Assembly (NCBI RefSeq): GCF_003205835.1
Contig: NZ_CP029773.1
Coordinates: forward strand, 1,086,501-1,150,500
From: Stenotrophomonas maltophilia
GTDB taxonomy: Bacteria; Pseudomonadota; Gammaproteobacteria; Xanthomonadales; Xanthomonadaceae
DNA: 64,000 nucleotides
Direction: 5' to 3'
Numbering within the stretch: the stretch's first letter is position 1; each line of letters opens with the position of its first letter. The notes beneath the pieces are model-generated. The model had not been told where the DNA came from, made no database searches, and saw only the letters and a program-made list of their open reading frames with translations. Below are positions 41,278 through 50,589 of this stretch, one piece after another. A program made the position numbers and the translations under genes.

Positions 41278-42891
41278 ATGTCGCACTATCCATGGTGGCG
41301 CGGAGCCGTCATCTACCAGATCTACCCGCGCAGCTACCTCGACGCCAACGGCGATGGCGTGGGCGACCTGCCAGGCATCATCCAGCGCCTGGACCACATT
41401 GCCGCGCTGGGCGTGGATGCGATCTGGATTTCGCCGTTCTTCAAGTCGCCGATGGCCGACTTCGGCTACGACATCGCCGACTACCGCGACGTCGACCCGC
41501 TGTTTGGCAGTCTGGACGACTTCGACCGTCTGCTGGCCAAGGCCCACGGCCTGGGCCTGAAGGTGATGATCGATCAGGTACTGAGCCACACCTCGATCGA
41601 GCACGCCTGGTTCCGCGAGAGCCGCCAGGATCGTAGCAACCCGAAGGCGGACTGGTACGTCTGGGCCGACCCGCGCGAGGACGGCACGCCGCCCAACAAC
41701 TGGCTGTCGCTGTTCGGCGGCTGCGCCTGGCAGTGGGAGCCGCGCCGCGAGCAGTACTACCTGCACAACTTCCTGGTCGACCAGCCGGACCTGAACTTCC
41801 ATCACCCGGACGTCCAGCAGGCGACCCTGGACAACGTGCGCTTCTGGCTGGACCGCGGCGTGGATGGCTTCCGCCTGGATGCGATCAACTTCTGCTTCCA
41901 TGACGCGCAGCTGCGCGACAACCCGGCCAAGCCGGCGGAGAAGCGCTTCGGTCGCGGCTTCAGCCCGGACAATCCGTACGCCTACCAGTACCACTATTAC
42001 AACAACACCCAGCCGGAGAACCTGCCGTTCCTGGAGCGGCTGCGCGCGCTGCTGGACGAGTACCCGGGGGCGGTCAGCCTGGGCGAGATCTCCTCGGAGG
42101 ACTCGCTGGCGACCACGGCTGAGTACACCCGCGATGGCCGCCTGCACATGGGCTACAGCTTCGAACTGCTGGTGGACGACTACAGCGCGGCCTATATCCG
42201 CGACACGGTCTCGCGGCTGGAAGCGGCGATGACCGAAGGCTGGCCGTGCTGGGCGGTTTCGAATCACGACGTGGAGCGGGCGGTCAGCCGCTGGGGCGGC
42301 CACCCGGCCGACCCGCGGCTGGCGCGGATGCTGGTGGCGATGCTGTGCTCGCTGCGCGGCTCGGTCTGCCTGTACCAGGGCGAGGAACTGGGCCTGGCCG
42401 AGGCCGAGGTGCCGTTCGAGGCCCTGCAGGACCCCTATGGCATCACCTTCTGGCCCAACTTCAAGGGCCGCGACGGCTGCCGGACCCCCTTGCCGTGGAC
42501 CGACGCGCCGCTGGCCGGTTTCACCGCCGGCCAGCCGTGGCTGCCGATCCCGCCCGAGCACCGCGCCGCGGCCGTGGCGGTGCAGGAGCGCGACCCGGAC
42601 TCGGTCCTGGCTGCGTTCCGCGGGTTCCTGGCCTGGCGGCATAGCCAGCCGGCACTCCTGCATGGCAGCATCCGATTCATCGAAAGCGCCGAGCCAGTGC
42701 TGCTGTTCGAGCGTATGCTTGCAGATGAAACCCTCCTGCTGGCCTTCAACCTGTCGGCCGAAGCGGTGAGCCATCCGCTGCCGCCGGGCAACTGGCAGCA
42801 GGTGGCGGTGCCGGGCCCGGATGCGGGCACGGTGCAGGGCAATGAACTCCAGCTGCCGCCGCGCGCGGTGTATTGCGCCCGACGCAGCTGA
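41278..42891 (+). CDS. Cytoplasmic GH13 alpha-glucosidase
   Basis: The 537-residue GH13 enzyme has no signal peptide (MSHYPWWRGAVIYQIYPRSY). The catalytic set is visible: the nucleophile Asp in DGFRLDAINF, the acid/base Glu in SLGEISSED, and the transition-state Asp in SNHDVERAV. The QVLSHTS region is the second conserved block. The sequence is of the oligo-1,4/1,6-glucosidase type (GH13_23-like), acting on maltose and short maltodextrins after import. It is transcribed away from ispB, with a TACGTA operator in its promoter region and a strong terminator after its stop. It begins the alpha-glucan cluster. Confidence 0.9.
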   Translation: MSHYPWWRGAVIYQIYPRSYLDANGDGVGDLPGIIQRLDHIAALGVDAIWISPFFKSPMADFGYDIADYRDVDPLFGSLDDFDRLLAKAHGLGLKVMIDQVLSHTSIEHAWFRESRQDRSNPKADWYVWADPREDGTPPNNWLSLFGGCAWQWEPRREQYYLHNFLVDQPDLNFHHPDVQQATLDNVRFWLDRGVDGFRLDAINFCFHDAQLRDNPAKPAEKRFGRGFSPDNPYAYQYHYYNNTQPENLPFLERLRALLDEYPGAVSLGEISSEDSLATTAEYTRDGRLHMGYSFELLVDDYSAAYIRDTVSRLEAAMTEGWPCWAVSNHDVERAVSRWGGHPADPRLARMLVAMLCSLRGSVCLYQGEELGLAEAEVPFEALQDPYGITFWPNFKGRDGCRTPLPWTDAPLAGFTAGQPWLPIPPEHRAAAVAVQERDPDSVLAAFRGFLAWRHSQPALLHGSIRFIESAEPVLLFERMLADETLLLAFNLSAEAVSHPLPPGNWQQVAVPGPDAGTVQGNELQLPPRAVYCARRS

Positions 42892-42917
42892 CCGTTTTCT
42901 CCGGTGGCGGTACTTGC

Positions 42918-42950
42918 GGGGACGGGGCCGAAGCGCCCCGTCCCTTTTTT
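42918..42950 (+). terminator. Rho-independent terminator of the alpha-glucosidase gene
   Basis: GGGACGGGGC pairs with GCCCCGTCCC around CGAAGC and is followed by six T. It begins 27 bases after the stop codon. Confidence 0.9.
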
Positions 42951-43002
42951 GTGGGTGGGATTGTGGATGGGCCTTGCCGACCGACCGCCGGCATTCGCGC
43001 AA

Positions 43003-43033
43003 AAGAAAACCCGCTGCCTGCGCAGCGGGTTTC
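43003..43033 (-). terminator. Terminator of the TonB-dependent receptor gene
   Basis: AACCCGCTGC and GCAGCGGGTT form a perfect 10-pair stem. On the minus strand it is followed by TTCTTTT; on the plus strand by a weak T-tract, so it is mainly a minus-strand terminator. It lies beyond a SMAG element after the receptor stop. Confidence 0.82.
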
Positions 43034-43053
43034 CGGTCCTGCTCCCCCTTGTG

Positions 43054-43077
43054 TTGCCGGCCAGCGGCCGGCACTAC
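43054..43077 (-). repeat. SMAG/REP monomer
   Basis: TTGCCGGCCAGCGGCCGGCA followed by CTAC (GTAG on the minus strand) starts 11 bases past the receptor stop codon. Confidence 0.9.
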
Positions 43078-43087
43078 CCGGTCGTGG

Positions 43088-45856
43088 TCAGAACTTGTAG
43101 TTCACGCCCAGCATGTAGGTGCGGCCCCACTCGATGTATTCCAGCGGGCGGTCCTTGCTGCCGGCGTAGGTGCGGTACGGCTCGTTGGTCAGGTTGCTGC
43201 CCTGCAGCAGCAGGGTCAGCCCGCGCAGGCTGCTGCTGTCGCTGAAGGTGTAGCTGACCTGCGCATCGGTCACGTTCTCGCCCACCACGTAGCGCAGCGT
43301 GCGGTTGCCGTTGAAGTTGCCGATCTCACCGATGAAGTCCGAACGGCGGCGCTGGCTCACGCGTGCTTCAAAGCCACTGCGCTCGTAGTAGGCGGTGAAG
43401 TTGTACACGCGCTTGGACAGGCCCGGCAGGCTGATCGGGTCGGTGCCCACACTGGAGGCACTCTCCGGATCCAGGATGGTGATGTCGCTCTTGTTGAAGG
43501 TCGCGCTGGCCTGCACGCCGAAGCCGCGCAGGCTGTCGGTCAGCATCTCCAGCGGGAACGACCCGGTCAGCTCCAGCCCCTTCAACGTGCCGCCCTTGCC
43601 GTTCTGCGGCGTGGAGAAGGTGCCGGTGGTCAGCACCGGTTCGGTCATGCCCGGTGGTGGCACGTAGTTGCCCAGCAGGCCGCTGAAGTCGTAGTTGTCC
43701 ACCGACTGCGTGTAGACGTAGCTCTTCAGGTCCTTGTAGAAGATCGCCGCAGCCACGTAGGCCTTCTCGCCGAAGTATTTCTCATAGGACAGGTCCAGCG
43801 CGGTGGCGCGCCACGGATCCAGCAGCGGGTTGCCGCCACTGCCGCCGGGGCGGCCGTTGTTGGTATCCACGCCGAATTCCAGGCCGGCACGCATCTGGTC
43901 CACGCGCGGGCGTGCCACCTGCTTGGCGGCGGCGAAGCGCAGCGTCTGCTGGTGCGGGAACATGAACACCAGATTCAAGCTCGGAAGCCAGTCCTTGTAG
44001 GTCCTGCCGGCAGAGAAGGGCTGGATGTTGCTGCCTGCCGGCTGCGAGCTGTCCCAGTAGCGCGAATCCGAGCTCTGGTCGGTGTGCTGCATCTGCACGC
44101 CGATGTTGCCGCGCACGCCGACCACGCCGATGTCGGTGTTGATGTTCAGGCGTGCCCACGCGGTGGTGATCTTCTCCTCGACCGTCCACGACTTGGGAAT
44201 CAGATAGTCCAGGTTGTTGACCGGGTTGAAGGTCATGTAACGACCGACGGCTGCCGGCACATTCCACGACGGGATGTAGCCGATGCCGGCGAAACCGAGG
44301 TTGACCGGGCGGTACTGCAGGTCCGGAGCGATGGTGGATTCGCCTTGGGCGCCGAGCAGGATGTTGCCTTCGGCCTGGGCCTTCTGCTTGCGGCGGTCGG
44401 CATAGTTCACGCCCACGTCCACATCCGAGAACCAGCTGGACATGGCTTCGGGAACCGGCAGCGTCGCCGCCAGCTTGGCGCCCTTCAAGCGGTCTTCGAC
44501 CTCCGGCACCTTGCCGTAGCCGGAACCATAGATCGTGTTGGTCAGGAACAGGCTGTCCGGATTGGAATAGTCGCGCCCCGGCGTGATCTGCGAGAAGCTG
44601 TTGTTGTTCACCACCAGGCCGATCGTGTCGAACTGCGGGCGCGGCACCAGCTGCAGGTTGTTCTCCAGGTTGATCTCGCGGCGGGTTGCCTTCGAATAGT
44701 TCAGGTCGGCGACCAGCTTCACGCCACCGACGTTGAACTCGTTGTTCCAGCCGAACGCATCGATCTTGTCCTTGCGCTTGTTGTACATGCCGCGCACCAG
44801 CGGGTACGCATTGTTGATCGTGCCACCGGTGAAGCTGCCATCGGCATTGCGGCCGACATTGCTGAACACCGGCAGGATCGCGTTGGGATTGTTGCTGTCC
44901 TCACCGTTGCCGCTGAGGCTCAGCTCGAACTGGTTGGCGGTGTCGATCTGCTCGGCTTCGGTGTGGAACGCATCGAAGGTGCTGGTCCAGCTGTTGCTGG
45001 GGCGGAACTGGATCGTTGCCATCACACCGTCGCGCTTGTTGTTGCCGGTACGGCGCAGCGCCTTGATGCCATCGGTGAAGTAGGTGCCAGGTGCGATTCC
45101 GCGACGCTCGCCCTTGTCGGTGTGTTCGGTGGTCCACGGCTCGTACAGGCCGACCTGGTTCTCCTGGATCGGCATGTCGCTGTGCGCGTAGCCAATGGCG
45201 ATGCCCAGGGTGTTGTCGAAGAACTGGTCGATGTAACTGGCGCTGAAACGGTTGCCATACGGATCGATGTTGGCGGCGCGGCCCAGGGAGCTCTTCTGGT
45301 AGCGGCCGCTGACTGCGATCACGCGCTCGCCGAAGCTGAGCGGGCGCGCGGTCTGCATGTCGATGGTGCCTGACAGGCCCTGGCCGACCAGGGCGGCATC
45401 CGGGGTCTTGTAGACGGTTACGCCATTGACCAGCTCGGACGGGTACTGGTCGAACTCGACGCCGCGGTTGTCGCCGGTGCTGACCACTTCACGGCCATTG
45501 AGCAGGGTGGTGGCGAAGTCGGGCGACAGGCCACGCACGCTGATCACCTGTGCACGGCCAGCCACGCGCTGGGCAGCCAGGCCGGGCAGGCGCGAGATGG
45601 ATTCGGCGATGCTGACGTCGGGCAGCTTGCCGATGTCTTCGGCGGAAATCGCTTCGACCACCGAGGTGGCGTCCTGCTTGATCGCGATTGCGTTCTCGAT
45701 GCCGCGGCGGATGCCGGTGACCTGCACCGTATCCAGGTTGGTGGCGGCGGTGGCGGCCGGCGTGGTGGTGTTCTGCGTGGACTGTGCCGACGCCAGCGTC
45801 GGCGCCAGGACAACGGCCAGCGCGATGCTCAGCGCGCTGCGCTTGTGGTTCAACAT
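43088..45856 (-). CDS. TonB-dependent receptor for maltodextrin-type sugars
   Basis: The 922-residue outer-membrane receptor has a signal peptide ending TLASAQS, and a plug with VTGIRRGIENAIAIKQDAT, EDIGKLPDVSIAESISRLPG and VRGLSPDFATTLLNGREVVST, the class of large sugar receptors common in Caulobacter and Xanthomonas (MalA-like). The barrel ends RTYMLGVNYKF. It should import maltodextrins across the outer membrane with TonB energy. The ATG at 45856 is chosen for the strong GGGAGGGGAAA just ahead and the good signal peptide. A TACGTA operator lies 125 bases upstream; GH97 and GH13 genes are adjacent. Confidence 0.88.
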   Translation of the reverse strand: MLNHKRSALSIALAVVLAPTLASAQSTQNTTTPAATAATNLDTVQVTGIRRGIENAIAIKQDATSVVEAISAEDIGKLPDVSIAESISRLPGLAAQRVAGRAQVISVRGLSPDFATTLLNGREVVSTGDNRGVEFDQYPSELVNGVTVYKTPDAALVGQGLSGTIDMQTARPLSFGERVIAVSGRYQKSSLGRAANIDPYGNRFSASYIDQFFDNTLGIAIGYAHSDMPIQENQVGLYEPWTTEHTDKGERRGIAPGTYFTDGIKALRRTGNNKRDGVMATIQFRPSNSWTSTFDAFHTEAEQIDTANQFELSLSGNGEDSNNPNAILPVFSNVGRNADGSFTGGTINNAYPLVRGMYNKRKDKIDAFGWNNEFNVGGVKLVADLNYSKATRREINLENNLQLVPRPQFDTIGLVVNNNSFSQITPGRDYSNPDSLFLTNTIYGSGYGKVPEVEDRLKGAKLAATLPVPEAMSSWFSDVDVGVNYADRRKQKAQAEGNILLGAQGESTIAPDLQYRPVNLGFAGIGYIPSWNVPAAVGRYMTFNPVNNLDYLIPKSWTVEEKITTAWARLNINTDIGVVGVRGNIGVQMQHTDQSSDSRYWDSSQPAGSNIQPFSAGRTYKDWLPSLNLVFMFPHQQTLRFAAAKQVARPRVDQMRAGLEFGVDTNNGRPGGSGGNPLLDPWRATALDLSYEKYFGEKAYVAAAIFYKDLKSYVYTQSVDNYDFSGLLGNYVPPPGMTEPVLTTGTFSTPQNGKGGTLKGLELTGSFPLEMLTDSLRGFGVQASATFNKSDITILDPESASSVGTDPISLPGLSKRVYNFTAYYERSGFEARVSQRRRSDFIGEIGNFNGNRTLRYVVGENVTDAQVSYTFSDSSSLRGLTLLLQGSNLTNEPYRTYAGSKDRPLEYIEWGRTYMLGVNYKF

Positions 45857-45980
45857 TTTCCCCTCCCAGGCAATGTTGCAGATCGATTCGTGAACGTCCC
45901 GGCGTGACCGTGGACGTGCGACGCGGTGGCCGCTGTCGTCGCCGCTATGGTAGGCAGCGCGTTCTTCGCGGGAATCACCC

Positions 45981-45994
45981 TGCATACGTATTCA
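45981..45994. promoter_or_regulatory. TACGTA operator upstream of the sugar receptor gene
   Basis: TGCATACGTATTCA is the same palindrome as at 41169-41182 in inverted orientation, 125 bases before the receptor start codon. Confidence 0.7.
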
Positions 45995-46037
45995 ATGGCG
46001 TTTGCAGGGGTGTAATCGCTTTCAGGTACCTCGTGCG

Positions 46038-46099
46038 GTAGTGCCGGCCGCTGGCCTGCAATCACGATCACCGGGTTGCCGGCCAGCGGCCGGCACTGC
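46038..46099. repeat. SMAG/REP dimer
   Basis: GTAGTGCCGGCCGCTGGCCT at 46038 pairs with an inverted copy ending GGCCGGCACTGC at 46099, between the GH97 stop and the receptor promoter. Confidence 0.9.
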
Positions 46100-46107
46100 C
46101 GGGGCAT

Positions 46108-48159
46108 TCAAAGCGGCGTGAAACGAATGGCCTGCCCGCCACCCGGCGCAAGCACCAGCGTCAGTGCGTCGGCGCTGGTCACCTCACGGATCTCGCGCGC
46201 GAACGCGAATGGATTGCTGCGGAAATCAGCACCCGCGCCATCGCGGTAGATTTCGGCGCGGTAGCGCACGCCCGGTTCCAGGAAGCCCAGCGATACCGGC
46301 AGCACACGGCCGTGCTCGTCGGTGATGCTGCCGAGAAACCAGTCGCGGCTGTTGCGGTCGCGGCGCACGATCGTCACGTAGTCGCCCACTTCGCCATCGA
46401 GCACGCGGCTCTGCTCCCAGTCCACCGCGACGTCTTCGATGAAACGGAATGCCTCGCGATGCTGCAGGTAGTGCTCGGGCAGGTCGGCGGCCATCTGGAT
46501 CGGGCTGTACAGCACCACGTACAGCGCCAGCTGGCGTGCCAACGTGCTGGGAATGGCCTGGCCGTGGCGGCCCTTCAGGCTGAGGATGCCGGGGGTGTAA
46601 TCCATCGGCCCGGCCAGCATGCGGGTGAACACCAGGTTGACCTCATGTTCCGGCGGGTTCGGCGGCTGGCCCCAGGCGTTGTACTCCATGCCACGTGCGC
46701 CTTCGCGCGAGATCCAGTTGGGATAGGTGCGGCGCAGGCCGGTGTCCTTGATCGGCTCATGCGGGTTCACCGACAGGTGCCGCCGCGCCGCTTCCTGGAC
46801 CACCTTCAGGTGGTGGCGCGCCATGAACTGCCCGTCATGCCACTCACGCCACAGCGGGCCGCCCGAGGGATTGCGGCGGTCGACCTGGCCGTCGTCACAG
46901 ACGTAGCCGGTCTTGAACTGGTCCACGCCCAGCCGCGCATACAGGTCCAGTGCGGTACCCAGCTGGTCCTCGTAATGCTCGATGGCACAGCCGGTTTCGT
47001 GGTGGCCGATCAGATGCACATCCTTCTTCAGGCCATACGCTGACAGCGCTTCAATGTCGAAATCGGGTGTGGCACGGGTGAAATCGAAGTCGTAGCCATT
47101 GCCCACCCACATGCCGTCCCAGCCCGGATTCCAGCCTTCCACCAGCACGCCACGGAAGCCGTGCGCGGCGGCGAAGTCGATCACCTTCTTCGTCTTGGCG
47201 GTGGTGGCCGCATGCTTCGGCCCGGTCGCCCAGCTCTCGTTGTCCAGGTGCATTGACCACCACACGCCCAGGTACTTGGCCGGTTTCACCCAGCTCACAT
47301 CGCCCAGTGCATTGGGTTCGTTGAGGTTGAGGATGAGGTCTGATTCGACCAGGCCACCTGCACGGTCGGCAATCTGCAGCGTGCGCCACGGCGTGGCGAA
47401 GGGCAGGGCACGGCGCACCTTCCAGCCTTCGGCCGAGGGCGCCAGCTGCGCGCGCAGGCGCTGGCCCTCGGTTCGCCGCAGCCACATGCCGGCATAGTCC
47501 ACCAGCGCGGCCTCGTGGATCGCCACGTGCAGCCCATCGCGGCTGCGCAGGGTCATTGGCGTATGCACCAACGGCACCTCATTCAACGGCGTGCGCCGGT
47601 ACAGGTACTCGTAGTGGATCGGTTCCCCGGCAGGGATCCACCACGCGGTGGAATCCTGTGCGATGGCGAACTCGGTCAGCTCGTCATCGATGATCGCTTC
47701 GCGCAGGTTCGGCTGCTCGGGGAACACATAGCGGAAGCCGAGGCCATCGTCGTAGATGCGGAACACCACATCGAGCCGGCGCTTGCTGCCGGTGGTCTCG
47801 GCCAGATGCACGGTCAGCTCATTGAAACGGTTGCGGGTAATCCGGCGCTCGCCCCAGGGCTGTTCCCAGCTGTCATCGACGCTGCGTTGCTGTTGGCCGA
47901 GCAGGGCGAAATCGCGGTCCAGGCGGCCATCGCGCAAGGCAAAGCCCAGCTTCGAATCCTCCACCACGGTCTCGCCGAAACGCTCGACGCGGTAGCGCGC
48001 CGTGCCGCCGTCCAGCACCATGCTGGCCTTGAGCATCCTGCCAGGCGACTCGACAGTGACGACCTGCGGCGCAGCCTGCGACAGCGTGGTCATTCCCAGC
48101 AACGCCAGGCCGAACACGTGCGCGAGCACAGTGCGTACAGCAGTGGACGACATCGGCAT
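46108..48159 (-). CDS. GH97 alpha-glucosidase (SusB type), exported
   Basis: The 683-residue exported enzyme has a signal peptide ending TTLSQA. The N-terminal beta-sandwich is followed by a (beta/alpha)8 barrel with YLGVWWSMHL, GVLVEGWNPGWDG, DQFKTGYVCDDGQ, HLSVNPHEPIKDTGLRR and REGARGMEYNAWGQ. Conserved Glu residues in the last two segments fit the inverting alpha-glucosidase branch of GH97. It releases glucose from maltooligosaccharides in the periplasm. The ATG at 48159 follows GGGAGGGG; one two codons later is possible. A shared divergent promoter with a TACGTA operator separates it from the six-hairpin glycosidase gene. Confidence 0.9.
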   Translation of the reverse strand: MPMSSTAVRTVLAHVFGLALLGMTTLSQAAPQVVTVESPGRMLKASMVLDGGTARYRVERFGETVVEDSKLGFALRDGRLDRDFALLGQQQRSVDDSWEQPWGERRITRNRFNELTVHLAETTGSKRRLDVVFRIYDDGLGFRYVFPEQPNLREAIIDDELTEFAIAQDSTAWWIPAGEPIHYEYLYRRTPLNEVPLVHTPMTLRSRDGLHVAIHEAALVDYAGMWLRRTEGQRLRAQLAPSAEGWKVRRALPFATPWRTLQIADRAGGLVESDLILNLNEPNALGDVSWVKPAKYLGVWWSMHLDNESWATGPKHAATTAKTKKVIDFAAAHGFRGVLVEGWNPGWDGMWVGNGYDFDFTRATPDFDIEALSAYGLKKDVHLIGHHETGCAIEHYEDQLGTALDLYARLGVDQFKTGYVCDDGQVDRRNPSGGPLWREWHDGQFMARHHLKVVQEAARRHLSVNPHEPIKDTGLRRTYPNWISREGARGMEYNAWGQPPNPPEHEVNLVFTRMLAGPMDYTPGILSLKGRHGQAIPSTLARQLALYVVLYSPIQMAADLPEHYLQHREAFRFIEDVAVDWEQSRVLDGEVGDYVTIVRRDRNSRDWFLGSITDEHGRVLPVSLGFLEPGVRYRAEIYRDGAGADFRSNPFAFAREIREVTSADALTLVLAPGGGQAIRFTPL

Positions 48160-48232
48160 TTCCCCTCCCAAGGCGCCGTTGGCAGACCCGGACCATAAGC
48201 CAGCGCGGCAGGCCCGCTACCGCGCAACGCCA

Positions 48233-48246
48233 TGAATACGTATGCA
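48233..48246. promoter_or_regulatory. TACGTA operator in the divergent GH97 / six-hairpin promoter region
   Basis: TGAATACGTATGCA, the third copy, is placed between two divergent operons, so one bound repressor could control both. Confidence 0.72.
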
Positions 48247-48396
48247 GCTGGACGCAGCCGACAGCCCCGCGTCTACCATGGGGCCAAGGCACCTTGAGGG
48301 AGGGGCCGCGCCCGCCCGCCGACAACGACGGTGCGGACCTACAACGCGTGCAGAGAGGGAGGGAGGCCGACGGGCGCAAGCCGGTCCGCCGCTTCG

Positions 48397-50589
48397 ATGC
48401 TGAAGATCATTTGCCTGACCGCTGCCCTGGGGGCAGCGCTGGGATCGACCGCGCAGGCGGCCGACCTGCAATTCGACGGCCGCCATGCGCGTGCCGAAGC
48501 CGCTGCCAACGGCAGCTTCGTGCTGCATGCGCCGAAGGGAGAGGTACGTATCGCGCCCATGCTGATGCGCAGCCAGACCGGCAGCGTGATGTTCGATGCC
48601 CTGTTCGCGCTGGCCCAGCAGGAGATGGACCAGGACCGCGTGGATGCGATCCGCGATCCCGCGTTCGACGAAGGCCGGCCGGTGCCATGCGAGTGCTTCC
48701 AGACCGGCGCGCGCTGGCCCTACGTGTGGACCCGCGATGTCAGCTTCGCCGCCGACCTGGCGCTGGCGCGACTGGACCCGAAGCGCACCCGGCAGTCGCT
48801 GCAGTTCAAGCTCTCGGCGGCGCGCGATGGCCATACGCCCGGCCTGTTCGTCGCGCAGGACACCGGTTCCGGCGGCAGCTGGCCGATCAGCAGCGACCGC
48901 GTGGTGTGGTTCCTTGCGGCACGCCACCTGCTGGACGATCGCGCGTTTGCCGACCAGGTCTGGCAGGCGCTGCAGGGCACGCTGGCGCAGGACCGCGCGA
49001 TGGTGTTCGACGCGCAGGTGGGCCTGTACCGTGGTGAGACCTCGTTCCTGGACTGGCGCGAGCAGACCTATCCGGACTGGACCCGCGAGGACGTGCGCTT
49101 CATCGGTGATTCCTACGCACTGTCCACCAACGTGCTGCACTACCAGGCACTGCGCCTGGCCGAACGCCTGGCCGGCCAGCACGGCGACGCCCGCGCAGCC
49201 GACTACAAGGCCTGGGCCGATGCGCTGGCGCAGCAGATCGATGCGCGCTTCTGGCGCGAGGACATGGGCCAGTACATGAGCTACATCGGCGAAGCCGCGC
49301 ACCCTGTGCCGTACGTCAAGGTCGATCTGCTCGGGCTGTCGCTGGGCATCCTCGCCGAGGTGCTGCCGCCCGAGCGCGCGCGCCGTGCACTGGCTGCCTA
49401 CCCGATGGGGCCAGCCGGCAGCCCGGTGGTCTGGCCGCAGGAATCGCAGCAGCCGATCTACCACAACCGCGCGATCTGGCCGTTTGTCAGCGCGTACTCG
49501 CTGCGTGCGGCGCGGCAGCTGGACGATGCGCCGCGCATCGCCGCTGAGATCCGCTCGCTGATGCAGGGCGCTGCGCTGGCCGGTTCCAACATGGAAAACT
49601 ACGAACTGGTCAGCCAGGCCGTGCATGTCGAGGAAGGTGCGCTGAGCGGCCCGGTGGTCAACTCCGAACGCCAGCTGTGGTCGGTGGCCGGGTATCTGTC
49701 GATGGTGGTCGAAGGCGTGTTCGGCGTGCAGGACGATGGCCGCGTGCAGCCCAAGCTGCCGGCCGTGCTGGTGCCGGAGCTGTTCGGCACGCACCCCCGC
49801 ATCACGCTGGAAGCCAACGGCAGGCGCTATGTGCTGGAGCGCCCGCAGAACGTGGGCGATGGCCTGCTGGTGGCCGGCAGCACCATCACACGTGGCACGA
49901 CTACCACGGTGCAGCTGGTCGCTGCCCCGGCAGCAACCGGTTTCGCTGCCACGACTGCGGATGCCAACGCGCGTGCGCCAGCTACACCGACTGCGCCGCA
50001 GGCCACCCGCAAAGGCACTGGCTGGAGCGTCCCGGTTGCGGCTGACCAGACGCTATGGAAGGACGGCAGGCATGTCGCCGCCAGCAATGGCCAGGCGCAC
50101 ATCAGCGACGATGGCCTGCAGCACTGCTTCAGTCTGACCCGGCGCGAGGGTGCATTGGAATCACTGCACAGCCCGACGCGCTGCGTCGGTCCGCAGCAGG
50201 TGCTGAAGGGCGAGGATCGCTGGCAGTTCACCGCGGGCCAGGCCGGGCAGGTGCGCCTGCGCTTGCAGTACCGCAACCCGAACGGGCCGATCAACACTGG
50301 CGTCACCGCTGCGGTCAAGCAGCTGGTGCTGCAGTGCCCGGGCCAGCCGTTGCAGCAGCATACGGTCACCCTGCCGCACAGCGTGGCGATGCAGGACTCG
50401 ACCTCGGCGACATTCACGGTGCCCAAGGGGCAATGCACGGTCGCGCTTGAAGAGGGCTTCAACATGAGCGCGCTGCAGCACTTCGCGCACTACACCGGCG
50501 GCAAGGGTGGACGCGATGGTGTGCTCAACCAGGCCCAGGTGCAGGCGCTGAAGGTGGCGCCGGTGGCGATGGAAGAGGGCGCACGATGA
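48397..50589 (+). CDS. Exported six-hairpin (alpha/alpha) glycosidase-like protein
   Basis: The 730-residue exported protein has a signal peptide ending GSTAQA. An (alpha/alpha)6 barrel-like core contains CECFQTGARWPYVWTRDVSFAADLAL, DWREQTYPDW, YLRHSIGD-like FIGDSYALSTNVLHYQAL, VWPQESQQPIYHNRAIWPF and GPVVNSERQLWSVAGYL. A C-terminal beta domain (about 560-720) with paired Cys may bind carbohydrate. The CAZy family is not clear to me; glucoamylase- or trehalase-like activity on alpha-glucans is inferred from context. The stop overlaps the start of the transporter gene (ATGA), so the two are co-translated. Confidence 0.75.
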   Translation: MLKIICLTAALGAALGSTAQAADLQFDGRHARAEAAANGSFVLHAPKGEVRIAPMLMRSQTGSVMFDALFALAQQEMDQDRVDAIRDPAFDEGRPVPCECFQTGARWPYVWTRDVSFAADLALARLDPKRTRQSLQFKLSAARDGHTPGLFVAQDTGSGGSWPISSDRVVWFLAARHLLDDRAFADQVWQALQGTLAQDRAMVFDAQVGLYRGETSFLDWREQTYPDWTREDVRFIGDSYALSTNVLHYQALRLAERLAGQHGDARAADYKAWADALAQQIDARFWREDMGQYMSYIGEAAHPVPYVKVDLLGLSLGILAEVLPPERARRALAAYPMGPAGSPVVWPQESQQPIYHNRAIWPFVSAYSLRAARQLDDAPRIAAEIRSLMQGAALAGSNMENYELVSQAVHVEEGALSGPVVNSERQLWSVAGYLSMVVEGVFGVQDDGRVQPKLPAVLVPELFGTHPRITLEANGRRYVLERPQNVGDGLLVAGSTITRGTTTTVQLVAAPAATGFAATTADANARAPATPTAPQATRKGTGWSVPVAADQTLWKDGRHVAASNGQAHISDDGLQHCFSLTRREGALESLHSPTRCVGPQQVLKGEDRWQFTAGQAGQVRLRLQYRNPNGPINTGVTAAVKQLVLQCPGQPLQQHTVTLPHSVAMQDSTSATFTVPKGQCTVALEEGFNMSALQHFAHYTGGKGGRDGVLNQAQVQALKVAPVAMEEGAR

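Noticed and set aside
42821..45373. 850-codon open frame on the plus strand opposite the sugar TonB-dependent receptor
   Set aside because: Same reason; no signal peptide or domain, and it crosses two terminators and a SMAG element.
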